A stretch of DNA of 64,000 nucleotides, from the NCBI GenBank assembly GCA_905178155.1, contig CAJINV010000022.1, positions 793,172-857,171 on the forward strand. Reading direction: 5' to 3'. The first letter of the stretch is position 1, and every line of letters starts with the position of its first letter. Origin of the DNA: Amoebophrya sp. A120. Lineage: Eukaryota > Sar > Dinophyceae > Syndiniales > Amoebophryaceae. The notes under the pieces are model-generated. The model saw only the letters and a program-made list of their open reading frames with translations, was not told where the DNA came from and made no database searches. The position numbers and the translations under genes are program-made. Shown here one piece after another: positions 39,482 to 52,600 of this stretch.

Positions 39482-42400
39482 TTAACCCGCTTTGGGCTTT
39501 TTCGCGGCGTTGCCACCCGCAGCGGACCCCGTGTTGTTTCTGCGGTTGCTGGAGGAAGTGTTGTTCACGCGGCTGCTGGAAGCGGTGTTGTTCACGCGGC
39601 TGCTGGAAGAGCTGCTGGAAGCGCCCTGACCGAAGTTGACCCCCGAGGCGGTGGAAGCACTGGAGCTACTGTTTCCGCCCGCACGCACCTGATGTTCTTC
39701 TTTGGTATTCATTGAGCAAAGCATAAAGTTGGTGGCCCGCCTACACAAAGCCCAGCCGGTATTCTTGCGGCGGGCTTTCGTAAATGAGTGATGAAATTGC
39801 GCGCAGTCGGTCAGCAAGCTCTCTATTGCAAACGGATCTTTTTGAGGGTGCCCCATTACAGTCAGCGCCGCCATGCAAAGCAAACTCCGATCATATTTAA
39901 ATAATACCTTTTCGCCGGGCCCGCTTCCGACCAAAGTGGTGCGGAGGTCTACCGGAGCCGAAATCGTGGGTCGGGACACTGGCGGACCGGTGCGGATGTT
40001 GGCACCGGAGGCATTGGGGGCGTTACCTGTGTTTTATTTTGAAGAACGTTTGTAGTTGGCGTCACTGCTACTGAGCGAATCGATCTACTGAAAGCATCGA
40101 CCCACGCAAGACGTGGTGGCTAGCACGGACGGAGCATTCAAATAATGGAACGGAAGATCGAGACGATCACGAACAAAAGCACCTCCCACAGCGGGCCCAC
40201 CTTTTCCATTGCCCTTCCCGAAGGACAGGGGCTCGTCGCCGACAATGCCGCGGACGGAGACCGCGGACGCCTTCGGCTCCGCCCGGAGCGTTTCCCGCTT
40301 TGGCTTTTGCATGACCACGTGGATCAAGTCGCCCAGCGGCTTGGTGTGCACGATGTGGTAGCTGCTGAGCATCGCGGAGGCGTCGACCAATGCCTGCGCC
40401 GGCTCCATATATTCGCAGGCATCGACGCGCTGCTCGACGGCAGTAAGCTCCTGCGCGCAGTTTCGGTCCCAGTACGCTTTCAAAAATTTCACCTGAGTAT
40501 AGTGCGCCGGAAATCGTCATGCTGCTGCACATGGATGCCCTTCCCAAGAATGGGGCCCACGTCATCAGCAAATCAGCAAAAAAGTAGAAGCACTAGTATC
40601 AGCAAAAAAAGTAGTAGAACGCAATTTATCGGAAAAGCAAAAATCTTAGCACCATCGTAGTTTCCTTCAATCCAGTCACTCGGTTCTTCACCTTCATTTC
40701 AAAGTCTTCCGCTGTCACCGCGTCATTGAATTTCGCCGAGTTGAACTTGAGGATTTCCAGACGCACTAAGTGCGGCAGCAAGTCACGCTTGTCGTGGGAG
40801 TACGCCTGCTCCACCAAGAGGGCGCTTGCGCTCAAAATCTCCAGCGACTGGGTGACACAAAAATAATTTTGATGGGCGGAAACGAAGGCCTTCGTTCGAA
40901 AAATCCGCGAACCGTCGGCCACTGTTCGGAGGAATTCCAGGTGGTCACCGAGCCTGTTGATATAGTAAACAGGGGTCAACAGCTGGAAGTCAGTGGGCGG
41001 ATAAGTTGCAAACAGGAGGAATAGTAAAGGAATCAACAAGAGCGTGCATAATATAAACGGGAACTGGAAAAAACCAAACTAAAAAGAAGCTCGCATTATA
41101 TACGCCTCAACAGCAGCCCGGTCCTGCTCTTTGGCGTCCACCAGGGCGGTGGAAAGTTTCCCTATGCAGGCGGCGACCTTGTCCACTAGCAAAAGATAAT
41201 CCTCCTCGGCTATCTGGATCAGCTTTTTCAGGTATTGCACGTTCGAAGACGCGTACTTGCTTTGGGCCTCCAGGATGCCCACGGAGAGCATGAACGCGGT
41301 GGACGAGATAGCGTTGGCACTGCATTCCCGGTCCTGTTTCAATTCAACATGAAAACGCTTCAGAGTGCTTCTCACCTAACAAAACCCACAATCGCGACAA
41401 TCTACACAAATGGCAGCTACTGAACCGCGCAGAACTATCGATTTTCGACCACGAACAAAAAGTAAAACAACCCAAGGAACTATCTCACCGAGAGCGGCAC
41501 CAGCGTCGTCTTGATGGTCTCTAAACCGCGGCGGGAAACGAGCGCCCCTTCTCCGGTCTGGATGGCTTCCGGAAGGTCCGCGCGCAGGTTTGCAAACAAG
41601 CTGTTGTACTGGTTCGGCTCGCTGTTGCGAAAGAACCGCCCGAGCGCGTCCGTTGCTTCCAAAGACCCGAACAACCTCCATTTGATTTCCGGCGGCGCGG
41701 CGAGCACCTCGTTTGCAGCCACCGCCCTCCAGCGTGCCGCCACATCCGTGACCGTTCTCTCGTAGTCGAGGATATTCTGCTCCGACTCCAGGTGCTGGTT
41801 TGTGTTTCGGAACAAATATAAAAATCGAACTCAAAGAAACGGCTGGGCAGTGTGGCCCGGAATGAAATGCAAACTTGTTCGAGCAAAGATGTATTCTGGA
41901 ATAGAATCACAACTGCGCGCGTGTTTGATTGTAAACTTACCGGTCTGAGCGCGAAGTACGCCGTCCACACGTCGTTCGTGGCGACCGGTGGTTCTTTCTC
42001 GTCATCCGGCTCGTACTTCATGCGGAACGCATCGGTGAACATGTGTTTCTTCAACTCCTCCGCGGAGCGGCCCAGCACACAGATTTCAAAGCGCAACCAG
42101 CGCAGCACCGGGGATAGCATCACGTAGTCCCAAGAATTCTGCAACCTGATGTACAAAAATTCGCGGGATATCACGGCAGCAATCTAGTGTCAGGCCGTGG
42201 CCACTGAGAGATGTGTCGTTGCTACAGCATCCGGATGGGACGCACCTACACAAGAGATCAAAAAAACCGGACGCACCTACACAAGAGATCAACAAGACCT
42301 GTCTCCAAACACAAAAAAAGTACCACTCCTTCCATGCATCCAAGTCGAGATTCTTCAAATGCCCGAGAGCGACGTCGAACAAGATGTTCCCCAGCACCTT

Positions 42401-45400
42401 GACGAATGCAGTGCGAAAACTATTTAAAAACGAGGGCAGCCACAGAAGCACAAGTAGAGCACGAGCCGCAAAAATACACAGCTGCAGGCACGCAGAACAA
42501 GATCCCGCGCCGTGCAGTTCCTTGCGTAATGAACTTAGAGTCTATTAGGCTGCATGCAAACGGCTGAAAGGAGAATCAACTGCCCCCGCCCCTACCTATT
42601 TCCAAACGAGTGATAACATGGCCGCGGGGAATTCGATCGGAAAAAACTTGTGCATGTTGATTCTGTCCTGGACGGGAATCCCATTCTGTTCCTCCACCGT
42701 TGGCAGCTGGCCGACGAACCACGCGTAGAATTCGTTCTGCTGGTAGTCGGCACCCGGCAGCGGCACGGTGATGAGCTTATTCTTCACTTCGTTGTACACG
42801 CCCTCGATATCCTTCCAAACGTCCGTTTTGAAAGGGGGCACGGCCCGCTCAATCAAGGCCCGGGCCCGTTCCTGTACGTGGTTTTTGTTGTTCAAGGGGA
42901 TAGCCTAAAACTATTCCGCGTGGGTGGCCCCTGCGTCAAGGTTTAGAAGAAATCAAACGCGCGGAACCATGATTCAAGGCGGAAGACCACGCAGAACGCC
43001 ACGGGCTGTTTGCCAAACCTGTTACGGAGTGCTAGCGCGCTCCCGCGGCCGATCTGCATCCCAGCAAACAAAGAAGTGGCGGGCGGGCGGGGCTGAGGCT
43101 GTCGGCGCAGACAACAAAATGAAAAATATAAAGCCGTGCTGCCTGCCGCCAGAAGCAGATAGGCCAGGCCGCGACCCCATCATGCCTGGTTGGTGTTATC
43201 GGGATCGGCCTGCAAGCGCGGAACCCCCACCGCCTTCGCCCAATCCATGCCCCCGCAAAGGCCGAGTCAATGCCCCCACCCGCCTAACATGGCTCCGCCC
43301 CTCGGGTGCCCAAAGTGCGGCGGCCTTGCGAAGACCTAAGAAAACCGGCGGGGGGGACAGAGGCTTGCTAGCTTCGTCCGTGCGGGGGCGCCGCGCGCCA
43401 ATGCGCCAACACAGCAGCCCCCCGCGGCTCTGGCCCCACCGTATGCTAAACGTCCGCCAGCCCGGGCGACAAGGCGGGCAGACGCGTCCCACGAAGCGCG
43501 GGCGCAATTCCGCGGGCGCAGTTTGCACACATTGCGCCGGCCCCGGCCAAGGCGGGCGGGCGCAACAGGGAGCCGGCCAACATTCACAAAACAGAATCAC
43601 GCGGGCCGCCGAGCGAAACATCCTTCCGGCTGGGGGCGCGCGGCCGAGGAAGCGGGCCGCGGCCCACCGGCTCGCTGTGCAAACCTGAACGCGCGTCGCA
43701 ACACGTGGCCCCTGCCGGGCCACTGGCCCTCCGTACTGTGGTCGGACGGGTCTTCTTCGTGTTGTTTTTCAAGTTTCATACTATTCCGTTTGAAATCAGA
43801 ACACGGTCTGAATTTGGACAATTGACCGTTCCAACCAAAGCGGCCTCCTCATCAGATTTAGACCGGGCGCCGATTATTTTGAAAGAGTGCGCCCTCTGCC
43901 GGTCGCTTGCGATTGTATGCGCCAAAAAAACAAGCCAGGCGCCCCTGATCAGCTGCCACGAAGCCGGCCCCGCGCGGTCGGAGCCGACAAAGCCACCGGA
44001 ACCGGTCGGTGAGAAAACCCGGCGGCGGGCCCCACGGAGCGAGAGCGCGCGCCCAGCCAGGCGGCGAAGCCTTCCACCGGTGGCAACGCTGCTCACGGAA
44101 GGACTGAGGCGCGTGCGAGGCGTTTCGCCGGCCGGCAAGGCGGGCGCGGCCCTTGTAAGAATACCGCGACCGCACCCGCTTGCGCAGATCGATTGCGCTC
44201 CTGGGTGCCTGACGCAGCCGACGGGGCCCGTCGACTTCACTCAGAATCCAGCCATCCTGCAAACGACGCCGTGGCGCGTGCTGGCCCGGGGCGATCACAA
44301 CACGCCACCCCCTCCCGCTCTCGCCGCTCAGGCCAACAAAATTTCGTCCCTGCGCAAATGCGCGAACGGAGGCTGCACTGTTTTCGCCGCTCCCCTGCCC
44401 GAAACCGAAACTGCGCCTGCTGGCCTACTAAATAGGGCCGCAGAGGCAAACTCTCAAGGAGATCACGCCGACCCTGCGGGGCCGGGCTGAGCCTGCCAGC
44501 CATACAACCGGGGCGGCCGAAATTCCGCCGCGCACCTTTCCCGCCCAGCCGGGCCGCGGCGCCAGGTTGGCCCGCACAGGCTGCAAAGCGCGGCCGCGCG
44601 CATGCTTTCGGGCTGCGGTAGCAGCAGCAGGCCGCCGCCTGCATCTGTCAGCTAGTTCCGCCCCCAGGCGCTGCCTTTTCCGATCTCGAACGCGCTTTGC
44701 ATTCTGAACGCGCCTGCTCCCGCGAGCGCAGCCGCGGAACAAGTCCGCGACAAAGCCTTTGCATTTCCTACCTGAACACACAGCCACTCATTCACGTAGA
44801 TGCCCTTCAACAAAAACGCCAGGTTGTCGTGATTATTTAAACCACGCCACAAGGAATCGATCTGGTGCGGCTTGCATATGGCGGCGGTTTGGGCTGGAGT
44901 ATTTTTTTTTTCTGATTGCCATGGAGATCGCAGAAAACGTCTATTTTGCTCATTGTCATGCACATCAAAGTGCGCGGCATGATCGTCATGCAGATCCAGC
45001 AGTGCTATTGCTCGTGGTCTGACTGGCAGAAAAGTATTGCTCTCCTTTGCGCGGCTGCTTCGCCGGCATGTGGGGAGAACTTACCGTGCTGGTATTTGCA
45101 AAAGCGGCGGACATCGATGGCCTCTTGCGACTCACCATCGGTTCGCCGCGCTGTTTCCACCAGTTGCTTTTCGCTTAAACCCTGGCTGTGCCACTGCTTG
45201 AAGACCACTTTGCAGCGCTGGTAGTTGGCGCACTCCGGGTCCGGCGTCGAGGGTCCCACAGTCGCGAGGGCTGGAGTGAGAATGAATTTTCAATAGCAGA
45301 CGCGGAGAAGTTTGGTATACACAGAGACCCAGGAGCGCTCATTTCTGTCACAAGCAAACGTCACGCAGACGACTTTGCAGCACGTAATTACGTTACCTCG

Positions 45401-45568
45401 GCTCACCGGCGGTGGCGTCGCCGGCTGAAAACCCGCGTCCGGAACGCACCGCGAAAGGTCTCGCGCTTTGGCCTTCGCCTTAGCTCCCTTGGGCTTAGCT
45501 TGACCGAATTCGGGGTTGAGCTTGGCCTGGACTGCCTTCCACGACAGCCCACCGCCCGTTGAACTCAT
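39482..45568 (-). CDS. Unknown 896-aa protein, eleven exons
   Basis: Exons (minus) 45568-45397, 45270-45086, 44861-44772, 42904-42597, 42419-42324, 42145-41941, 41794-41489, 41333-41104, 40953-40692, 40492-40201 and 40026-39482 total 2691 nt, one frame from ATG to TAA. Eight introns are GT-AG with matching phase; the second and fourth fit only if they begin GGTA (GG-AG). Most of the protein looks helical and globular (e.g. Asp-Tyr-Leu-Leu-Leu-Val-Asp-Lys-Val; Leu-Lys-Ala-Tyr-Trp-Asp-Arg). The last ~65 residues are Ser/Asn/Gly rich with repeats of Ser-Ser-Arg-Val-Asn-Asn-Thr, and the end is Lys-Lys-Pro-Lys-Ala-Gly. Intron 3 (42905-44771) holds a GC-rich repeat element. No signal peptide. No family recognised. 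Confidence 0.8.
42930..44640. repeat. GC-rich dispersed element inside an intron
   Basis: Related to 46.1-48.2 kb: shared pieces include 'caacacgtgg' contexts, 'gagcgcgcgcc' contexts, and a segment at about 43790-43830 ('gaaatcagaacacggtctga' then 'tttggacaattgacc') that matches, inverted, the hairpin at 47475-47560. No clean terminal repeats or coding capacity seen. Confidence 0.55.
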
Positions 45569-47474
45569 ATTGCAGGTGTCTGTTTGAGCTCAAAGAAGAA
45601 AGGAGCTACAGCGTGGCTATTAAATAGTGTGGCGCGACGTGTATTGCAGCCGGGCGATGAATGTGAAGCAGTTTTTCGCTCCTTATCGTTAGTGCTACTA
45701 AGCTGCACGAATACAAGTGGAAAGCTGCCAGATGGAAATCGTTTCACCACGCTGGAGAAGCCTTTAGCCATCTACCTTCACCGAGCGGACACGAAGAAAA
45801 AACGGAAAAAAAGATACTCAGTCGTTCGTTCTTCTAGAAATGGAATTCACGACGTCCGGCATTCTGATGCGCGTCCGCGCGACTGCAGCGGCAGACATCA
45901 GCTTCGTGAAAAAAAAACCGCGACGCCACTATTCAGCCAACACAGTGCTGAAAACGCCGACACCACTAACACAGGCCGGGAGGTAGGAAATTAACAACAG
46001 ATATCGCGTTCTGGACCATTGCTTTGCATCTTTCAGACCAGTGCAACCACGAAAGAGAACACCCGACGCACCTCGGCTTGAAAAATGTCTGCGCGCGCTG
46101 GTACTATGGCAGGCCCCGCCAACTATGCTAACAGCTAGGGGTGAATAGCGGTGCCGCGGCCCGTGGCTCTTCTTGCCTACAGAAAAGCCCCTCGACGGCA
46201 ACCTAGCGCGGGCACCGCATACGATTGCTTTCAAGAATTGAGACCAGCCCCACGCGACAGGGCGAGCGGCTGGCCTGATTTCACTTTCGTCCAGGTAGTA
46301 AAGGTTGGACGCCGGGATCGCGCTTGTGCGACAAAAAAAACTACTCAAAATGAGCCGGCCTTCCCGGAAATACGGGGGCAGGACACTGGTGGCCGGCGAC
46401 GCACATGCGCCGTCGTGCGCCACCCAGGGACGGGACTACCACAAACACGCTGGCGAGCTGCCAGTTGGCAGCTCGCCGGCTGCCTGGGCTCCTACCACGG
46501 CCCCGAGAGGCCCTGCGCCACCGTGAAAGTTGGCCAAGAGGCGCGAGACATGCGAGGGCCAAGCGAGGGCGCTACGGCTTGCCGGGCTACGTACCTAAAT
46601 GAATCTGGCTGCTCGGTCGGCTGCAGGGTTTTTCCCTCCCGCCGGCAGCAGGGCGGGCGCCGGCTCATGCTCCTGCGCTTTTCCCCATCCCCCGTCCCGG
46701 CGAAACGGGTCCCCGCCCAATACAGAAACCCTGGGTGGCCCAGCCGGGCCAAGGGTGCTAACCGGGGCTGCAAAAGCGGGGCCGGCGCCACGGGGGCGCG
46801 GCGACCCTCTGCTCCACCCCGGCCGGGGAAAGCGTTCCGGGCCGGCGGGTGGCGTGGCCAAGGGGTCGGCCTGTTCGTGCGTTGCATTTTTTCCCCGCCC
46901 TGCCCCCGTGCATCGTCCACACACTCGGCCACCGAGGTTCCGTCCGGCTGCTGCCTGCCAATGCATAGTGCGGCGGCCCGGCCGCGGGGGCATCGACGGG
47001 TCGGCGCGGGATAAGACCATGCGGGCTTCCCGCCAATGAATGGGCCGACGCAACAAGCCCACGGAAAACTGGCCCCCATCATCCCACGAGCCGACCCAAC
47101 ATGGAGGGCCGCCCGGCGGCACCTCTGCGGCCGAGCCTGGGCACATCGTGAGGCGCGGCCCCCCCGCTTCCGCGGGTGCTGGTCGCACGCATTGCGCCAG
47201 CCCCACACCGAACCGGCGCCGAAGAGCGCTGGCCAAGCAACACAAGCCACACTCACAAAACGAGATGCCCCGCCGCGGACTGCCAAACGGCGCACCCGGC
47301 TGGCCGCGCGCGGCCGACCGAAGAACCGGGCCCCGCCTGGCGCGCGGAGTGGGCCGCGGGCGGCACCGCGCCGCGGCGCAACACGTGGGTCCGGCCTGGG
47401 CACTGATCTGCCTACTGTGGGCGGCGAGGTGTGTTCTTTGTTACTAAAAATCGAAAACCTGTTGTTGAAAAATC

Positions 47475-47560
47475 GAAACACGCTCTAAATCCGGACAATT
47501 GACCTGTACAATCGTAAAGGCCAATTGTCCGGATTCAGGTCGTGTTTTGATTTCAAAAGC
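47475..47560. repeat. Long hairpin / inverted repeat
   Basis: Arms 'aaacacgctctaaatccgga' + 'caattg' and 'caattgtccggattcaggtc' + 'gtgttt' around a ~20-nt spacer. The related single arm at 43790-43830 suggests a terminal or boundary sequence of the GC-rich element family. Confidence 0.7.
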
Positions 47561-48049
47561 CCAACGATGAAGAAAACAATTGCGCGCACGGGCAAGCTTG
47601 TTCGGCAGTATTACATCCATGCACCACCGAGGCACGGGCAAGAAGGCCGAAAAGGACGCCGGGCCCGGTGATGCGCCAAAAAGCTCGAAGGGCCGCCCCT
47701 CCGGAGCGAGGGCGCGCGCCAAGGCGGCCGGCGAACTCTTCCGCCGGCGATGGCGACGCAACACTACTGGGGCGCGCCGCGCTAGAGCTGGCGCGTAAAG
47801 CCGTGCTCCGTCCCACGGAGCGGCCCGGCGCCTCTTGTTGCTGGAATAGCCCGGCGGCGCACCCGCCTGCGCAGCTTGGCGGCGCCCATAGCTTCGGCGG
47901 GGGCCCGCGCGCGCGGCCCCGGAGCAGCAGGAGCTGCCGGCACAAATCAAGAACGCCGCGCGCCGCCGGGGCGAGCGCCGCGCCGCGGCCGCCGGCGGGC
48001 GGCACTATCTTCGGGCGCGGCGTGCTCCAGCAAACAGCCGGGCGGCCAG

Positions 48050-48800
48050 GCGGGAAGCTCGGTCGACCATACCATGGGCGCTGGGGCGTGATACTTTTTA
48101 GCAGGGCGGGAACGCGGGCGAAAGTTTTCGCTTTCGCCATCGTGGCAACCTGCGTTCGCCATGCAAGCGGCGCTAGGGTGTGATACTTTTTACCACGGTG
48201 GCACCATGGGCGAAGAAAACTACCAAAAATCATGATTTTACCCCCCTCCCGAAGTGCGGCCGGCGCCTTCGGACGGCGCCGCCGCTTTTGCGGCTCGCAA
48301 ATCGGCTCCGTCAGCTCGTGGACAGGCCTCAGGAAGTAGCCCAAAACTGGGCACGCCCGCGGGCGGCCGGAATCGCAGCAAAAACTTGAAATAAACTTGG
48401 AATAAACTAGCAAGCCGGGTCGATGCTTGAAAGCCATCGAAAGCTAGCCCCGGTGGTATGGTGGACGGAGCCCTTCAGATTTTGGGCCAAAAACGTCGGC
48501 AGATCCAAGTTTTTTTCGCCTGCTGCCGAGATGCTTCGGCGGAGGCGACGCATTTTCGCCAGCACTTTCGCTGGGTTGCAAGTTTGAACGCCGTAGCAGC
48601 CTGGCAAAAAGTATCACAACCTAGAGCCCACGGTATGGTCGGCGCCGCTTTCATCATTTTCGGCCTCCGTGGACTCATCCTGCCAAAAAGTATCACACCC
48701 TAGAGCCGATGGTATGGTCGACGCGGGTTTTGCCTGTTTTTTTGCATCCATGATAGCACCGCGGCAAAAAGTATCACACCCTCTGGCCGATGGTGTGACA
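48050..48800. repeat. ~85-bp repeat, direct and inverted copies
   Basis: Three direct copies of 'gcaaaaagtatcacaccctag' + 'gccgatggtatggtcga' start near 48603, 48690 and 48765. Inverted copies ('gtgatactttttaccacgg', 'ccataccatgggcgctgggg') lie at about 48062-48100 and 48175-48210. Confidence 0.75.
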
Positions 48801-49684
48801 CTTTTGATTTTCTTCATTTTCGGGACCAGTTCGAACCCGTCCAAGCACTCACGGCGCGCAAACACAGGCCACCAACCATCGCGCGTGAGCGCCCCTATGC
48901 GTATAAGCGTAGGGGGCCCGAAGCTGCTCGCTCAGGGTCGCGCGGGGCTTTGTGCATTATAAAAAGGCATCCGGGGCCCGAGAATGCGGGCCCGATGCGT
49001 CGCCTGAGCGCGCAAGCCCTCCACCTGGGGCCGCTTCGGCATCGCCAACAGGCCTCCCAAGAACCAGAACCCCGCGAGCCCGCCAAGTTCGGGCGCCCCG
49101 GCAGCCGGCGCCCGTGCAAATAAGCAGGGATTTTGAACACCCCCGCAAGCGGCGCACTCAATGGAGGCGACCCCCTCCTAAAGTATTGAAATGAAGAAGA
49201 GCCGCGGCCGTCTAGTCACAGCGCAAATTATAGTGCCGACAGTGAGCTGCCAACAACCGCATCTCCTGCGGCCTACTTGCCTGCGATCTCTTGCGCCGAT
49301 TTTTTGTATGCTCACATCATGAAACCCACAAGAAACATCGTACAAAAGGGGAAACTTCGTGCGAACGCGCGCTATTAATTGGATACATTTCGAGCACAAA
49401 CGAAAAGGAAAACTCATACGCTAGAAGATACATTCATACAACAGAGCGAAATCATACAGGCATTACCATCACTACAAGTTCAGTTACAAATGAAGATGTC
49501 TGAAATGTATAGTACATAGCGGCTTCAGTAGTAAAAAACAAAAAGAAATAGCTATAGGGAAGCGGTGATCTTACTGAGCCCGCGCCCGGGCGGATGCGCT
49601 CTTTGTTGAGTTTATCTTAATCTTTGTCGCACCAGATCCAGGGTTCTATTTCCGAAAAGCCGCAGCACCCGAGTACTGGACTCT

Positions 49685-52600
49685 TTACTTCTCGGGCCGG
49701 TAGTGCTGCTTGGTCTCCTTCTGGTGCCAGCGGGTGAAAAGCTGTGGGACCGGGCTCAGATGCTTATAGACTGCTGCATGCAGCTCCTGCAACTCCTCGT
49801 ACTGGGTCCGCTCTGGCCGCGTCCTTGGCTTGAAGGCCTCAGCTTTGGCACGCGCGGTGAGCGTGAATTCGTCAAAAGCGGTTTTGATGCGCGCCCGCTT
49901 CTCCTCCGCGGTAAGTTTTCGCACCCATTTCGGAGCATCTCCCGGCTGCTCCAGCCAGTGTAGGACTACGAACTTGGCGTATCTCATCCACCAGACCAAA
50001 AACCTTTCCCCGCGCGCCCTCGTGCTTTCGTCTCGAAAGGATTTCTGGCGCACCATTGCCTGGTCTTGCGTCCGGAGAAAATCGGAACCCGCCGGCTTCT
50101 GGAAGATGAAGTTCATGCGGCCGTAGTAGGTCCATTCCGTATCTGCAAACGCCATGAGCAGACACCCCCGCTCCCGCTTCTCCGTGTACAATTTTGCACT
50201 GCCGACAAAATCCAGCACGAAGCCGTCGATACCATCGCCCGCGATGTGCTCGCCTGTGGCCTTCTTTTCCTCGAAAACTGCCGCGCGGTGGTGCGCGATT
50301 TCTGCCGCGGACATTTGCTTCCTTGGCGAGAACCGGCTCCGCTGGCCTCCTGTTTTCTCTTCGGCGCCGTCCAAATCTGGCGCGAGGTCGTTATCACCTT
50401 CTCCCGCACCGTCTTCGGAGATATCCATCGCCAGGCGCCTTAAGCGGTTCCGCATCTTTGCCGTCATTGGTGGAGTGGCCTTGCTATTGTTTACTGCTGG
50501 ATCTGCTTTTCCTGCACCCGCGACGGGCGCTTGTGGATCCTTTAACGCAAAGTCGGATCCCCCAAGGGCTGTGCCTGCAATATGAGAGACCGCCCCGCTC
50601 ACGGCGTTAGCGACGTCTCTAGTGCTGCTCGATGCTGCTGCCCCGCGCAAAATGCCATCTGAACGTGCTACCGCTGAAGAAGTCGGTCTGTCTTCCGAGA
50701 ACGCCCACTCCGATTCGGATGATTCGACGTCAGCTTCGTCGCGCAGACCCTCTTCGGGTCTGCTTTCCCCTCCAGCCTCTGGCCGCAAATCGTCCTCGCT
50801 ACAAGAACTACAGGAAGCGCGGTCGAACTCAAGGTCCAGGTCGTCGGCCGAATCTCTGTTATCCCCCGCACCAGTCAACTCCCCAACGCGACCGTCAGTA
50901 TGCCGAGCGTGTGAGGATGAAGCTGCGTCTGCGCATTGTAGTGATGGGGCGGAAGCCGTACTCCGTCCCGGGTGTGCAGGCACTGACGATGGGCTTGCGC
51001 CTGGCTGTGCCTCCGTCGACCGATCCGCGGCGAACTTGGTCTCACTCCGGCGCTGGAGTCGCGCCGCCGCTTGTTTTGCTTCTGCTGCCCGCCTTCGTAC
51101 TTTTTTCTCGCCGCGGCGCGTTTTCAGCTGCTTTTCTTCCTTCTTTCTCGCAGCTTCTACACGGTGCGCGCGCTGGGCTGAAAGAAATTGCAGAGCGGAG
51201 CAAATGTTGAGCTTGCTCTGCATGAGGATGGCCTGCCGCAGTGTGCTGCCTTTGAAGCCTCCGCGACTTGCCACGGGGGCTCCTTCCACACCAAGGTGCG
51301 GATCGTTGGCATTCAGATCGCCGGGAAGGAGGAATGCGCCATCTTCTTGACCAGGATCTTCATCCCCGTCGGGCATGCAGTCGTCCTGCGCGTCAGACGT
51401 CGCGCTGGCAGCTTTAGCCGCAACAGCTTGTGCGGCCACGCGACCAGAGCCGGTTTTCTTTTGCCGCTTGTTCTTCCGCTCCAGCACTAGCCCGGTACTT
51501 CGTTCGTACAGAATCCGGTCGCCGTCCACGAAATGCTCGATCTGGTTGATCCGAAGAACGGAATCTGCCTGAATTTGTAGCGCCACGTCCCCCCCGCCTT
51601 CCTTCGGGGCAGTGGCGGCTCTCGCACCTGACCCGACAGCCCCGGACGCTGCTCTACTGCTGCTGGAGGCGGATGTAGAGGCTGCCGGCCGTGCTCCTCG
51701 GGTGCTGCGGCCACCAGCTGGGCAAAAGCCTTCGAGTGTGACCCAACTGAAATTCCACGTCGTTGGACACGCGAGCCGCTTGTCCCATGATGCGATGTGC
51801 CGAATAGCTGTTGTCGATTCCGCAAGCACCGCCCCGAGCACATCTACGACCTGCTCGCCTGCCTTTCCGAACTCCAGAGCTACAAAGATTCTCGGGTTTC
51901 CCAAGGTCCAGCACACGAGGTAATCCACGCCGCCGAGTGTCAAAACCAGACGTCGCGGAAGGGCAAGTGGGTCTTTTGCAGCCGCTGACCCGGCGTGCTT
52001 TTGCTGCAGGCGAAAAGCAAAACACCCGCAGGGGCTGGCAATAGTCGGACTCGGAACTCCACCACCCCGCTCGAAGCAAGAAAGAAGGGAGGGGTCCAAT
52101 ACTGGGCCGAGAGTTGCGTTTTCAGTTACCACCAGCGGCTCCTCGTGCTCCCTCACGCGCCGCACTGGTATGGAGGAAACCAACGGCGGGAGTGCCACGT
52201 CGCGAATTCCCTCCCAGAAATTCTTCTGCTCCGCTCTGTTGGAAATTTTGGCGTCAACTTCCTTCAACAACCTTTCCAACCGTGAGCGGGTTGCTTTTCG
52301 CACGAACAAGGAGTCGCCGACCGCGTCAATCCCTTCGCTCCACCACTGCTCGATGGTTGCGGGGTTCGTCTTGCCGGCCCTCCAGGCCTTCTGCGCAGCG
52401 TCTTCGGCTGTGAAAAGTTCTTTGTGTCCTCGGCAGAACGCACGGTGCAACGCTTCCGGCTTCTTCGCCGCGAACTCACGCTGATCGCGCTCCAGCTTCA
52501 GGATCTCGTCTTCCTCCGTGTCTAGTTGTTTGCACAGGGCTCGGCGGCGCTCCTCGAACTGTTCCGCCAATGCTTCCGAAGCGAAGGCGGCCTGCGCGGT

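Larger units (their letters stand above)
45569..49684. other. Large intergenic region, GC-rich repeats
   Basis: About 46100-48180 is the second copy of the GC-rich family, with a hairpin at 47475-47560 ('tccggacaattg'/'caattgtccgga' arms). 48050-48800 carries repeats of 'agtatcacacc'. A divergent open frame at 45584-45994 lacks an ATG and is not taken as a gene. 48850-49684 shows nothing recognisable. Confidence 0.5.

Noticed and set aside
45584-45994. 136-codon plus-strand frame divergent from the 896-aa gene
   Set aside because: It begins with TTG rather than ATG, is low complexity at its end, and has no splice or neighbour support.
42924-48437. Long frames of 250-330 aa in GC-rich blocks
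   Set aside because: The block at 42.9-44.6 kb lies inside an intron of a well-supported gene, and the second is the same repeat family; frames overlap on both strands.
48815-48850. Possible tRNA B box 'agttcgaaccc'
   Set aside because: No A box or cloverleaf upstream.
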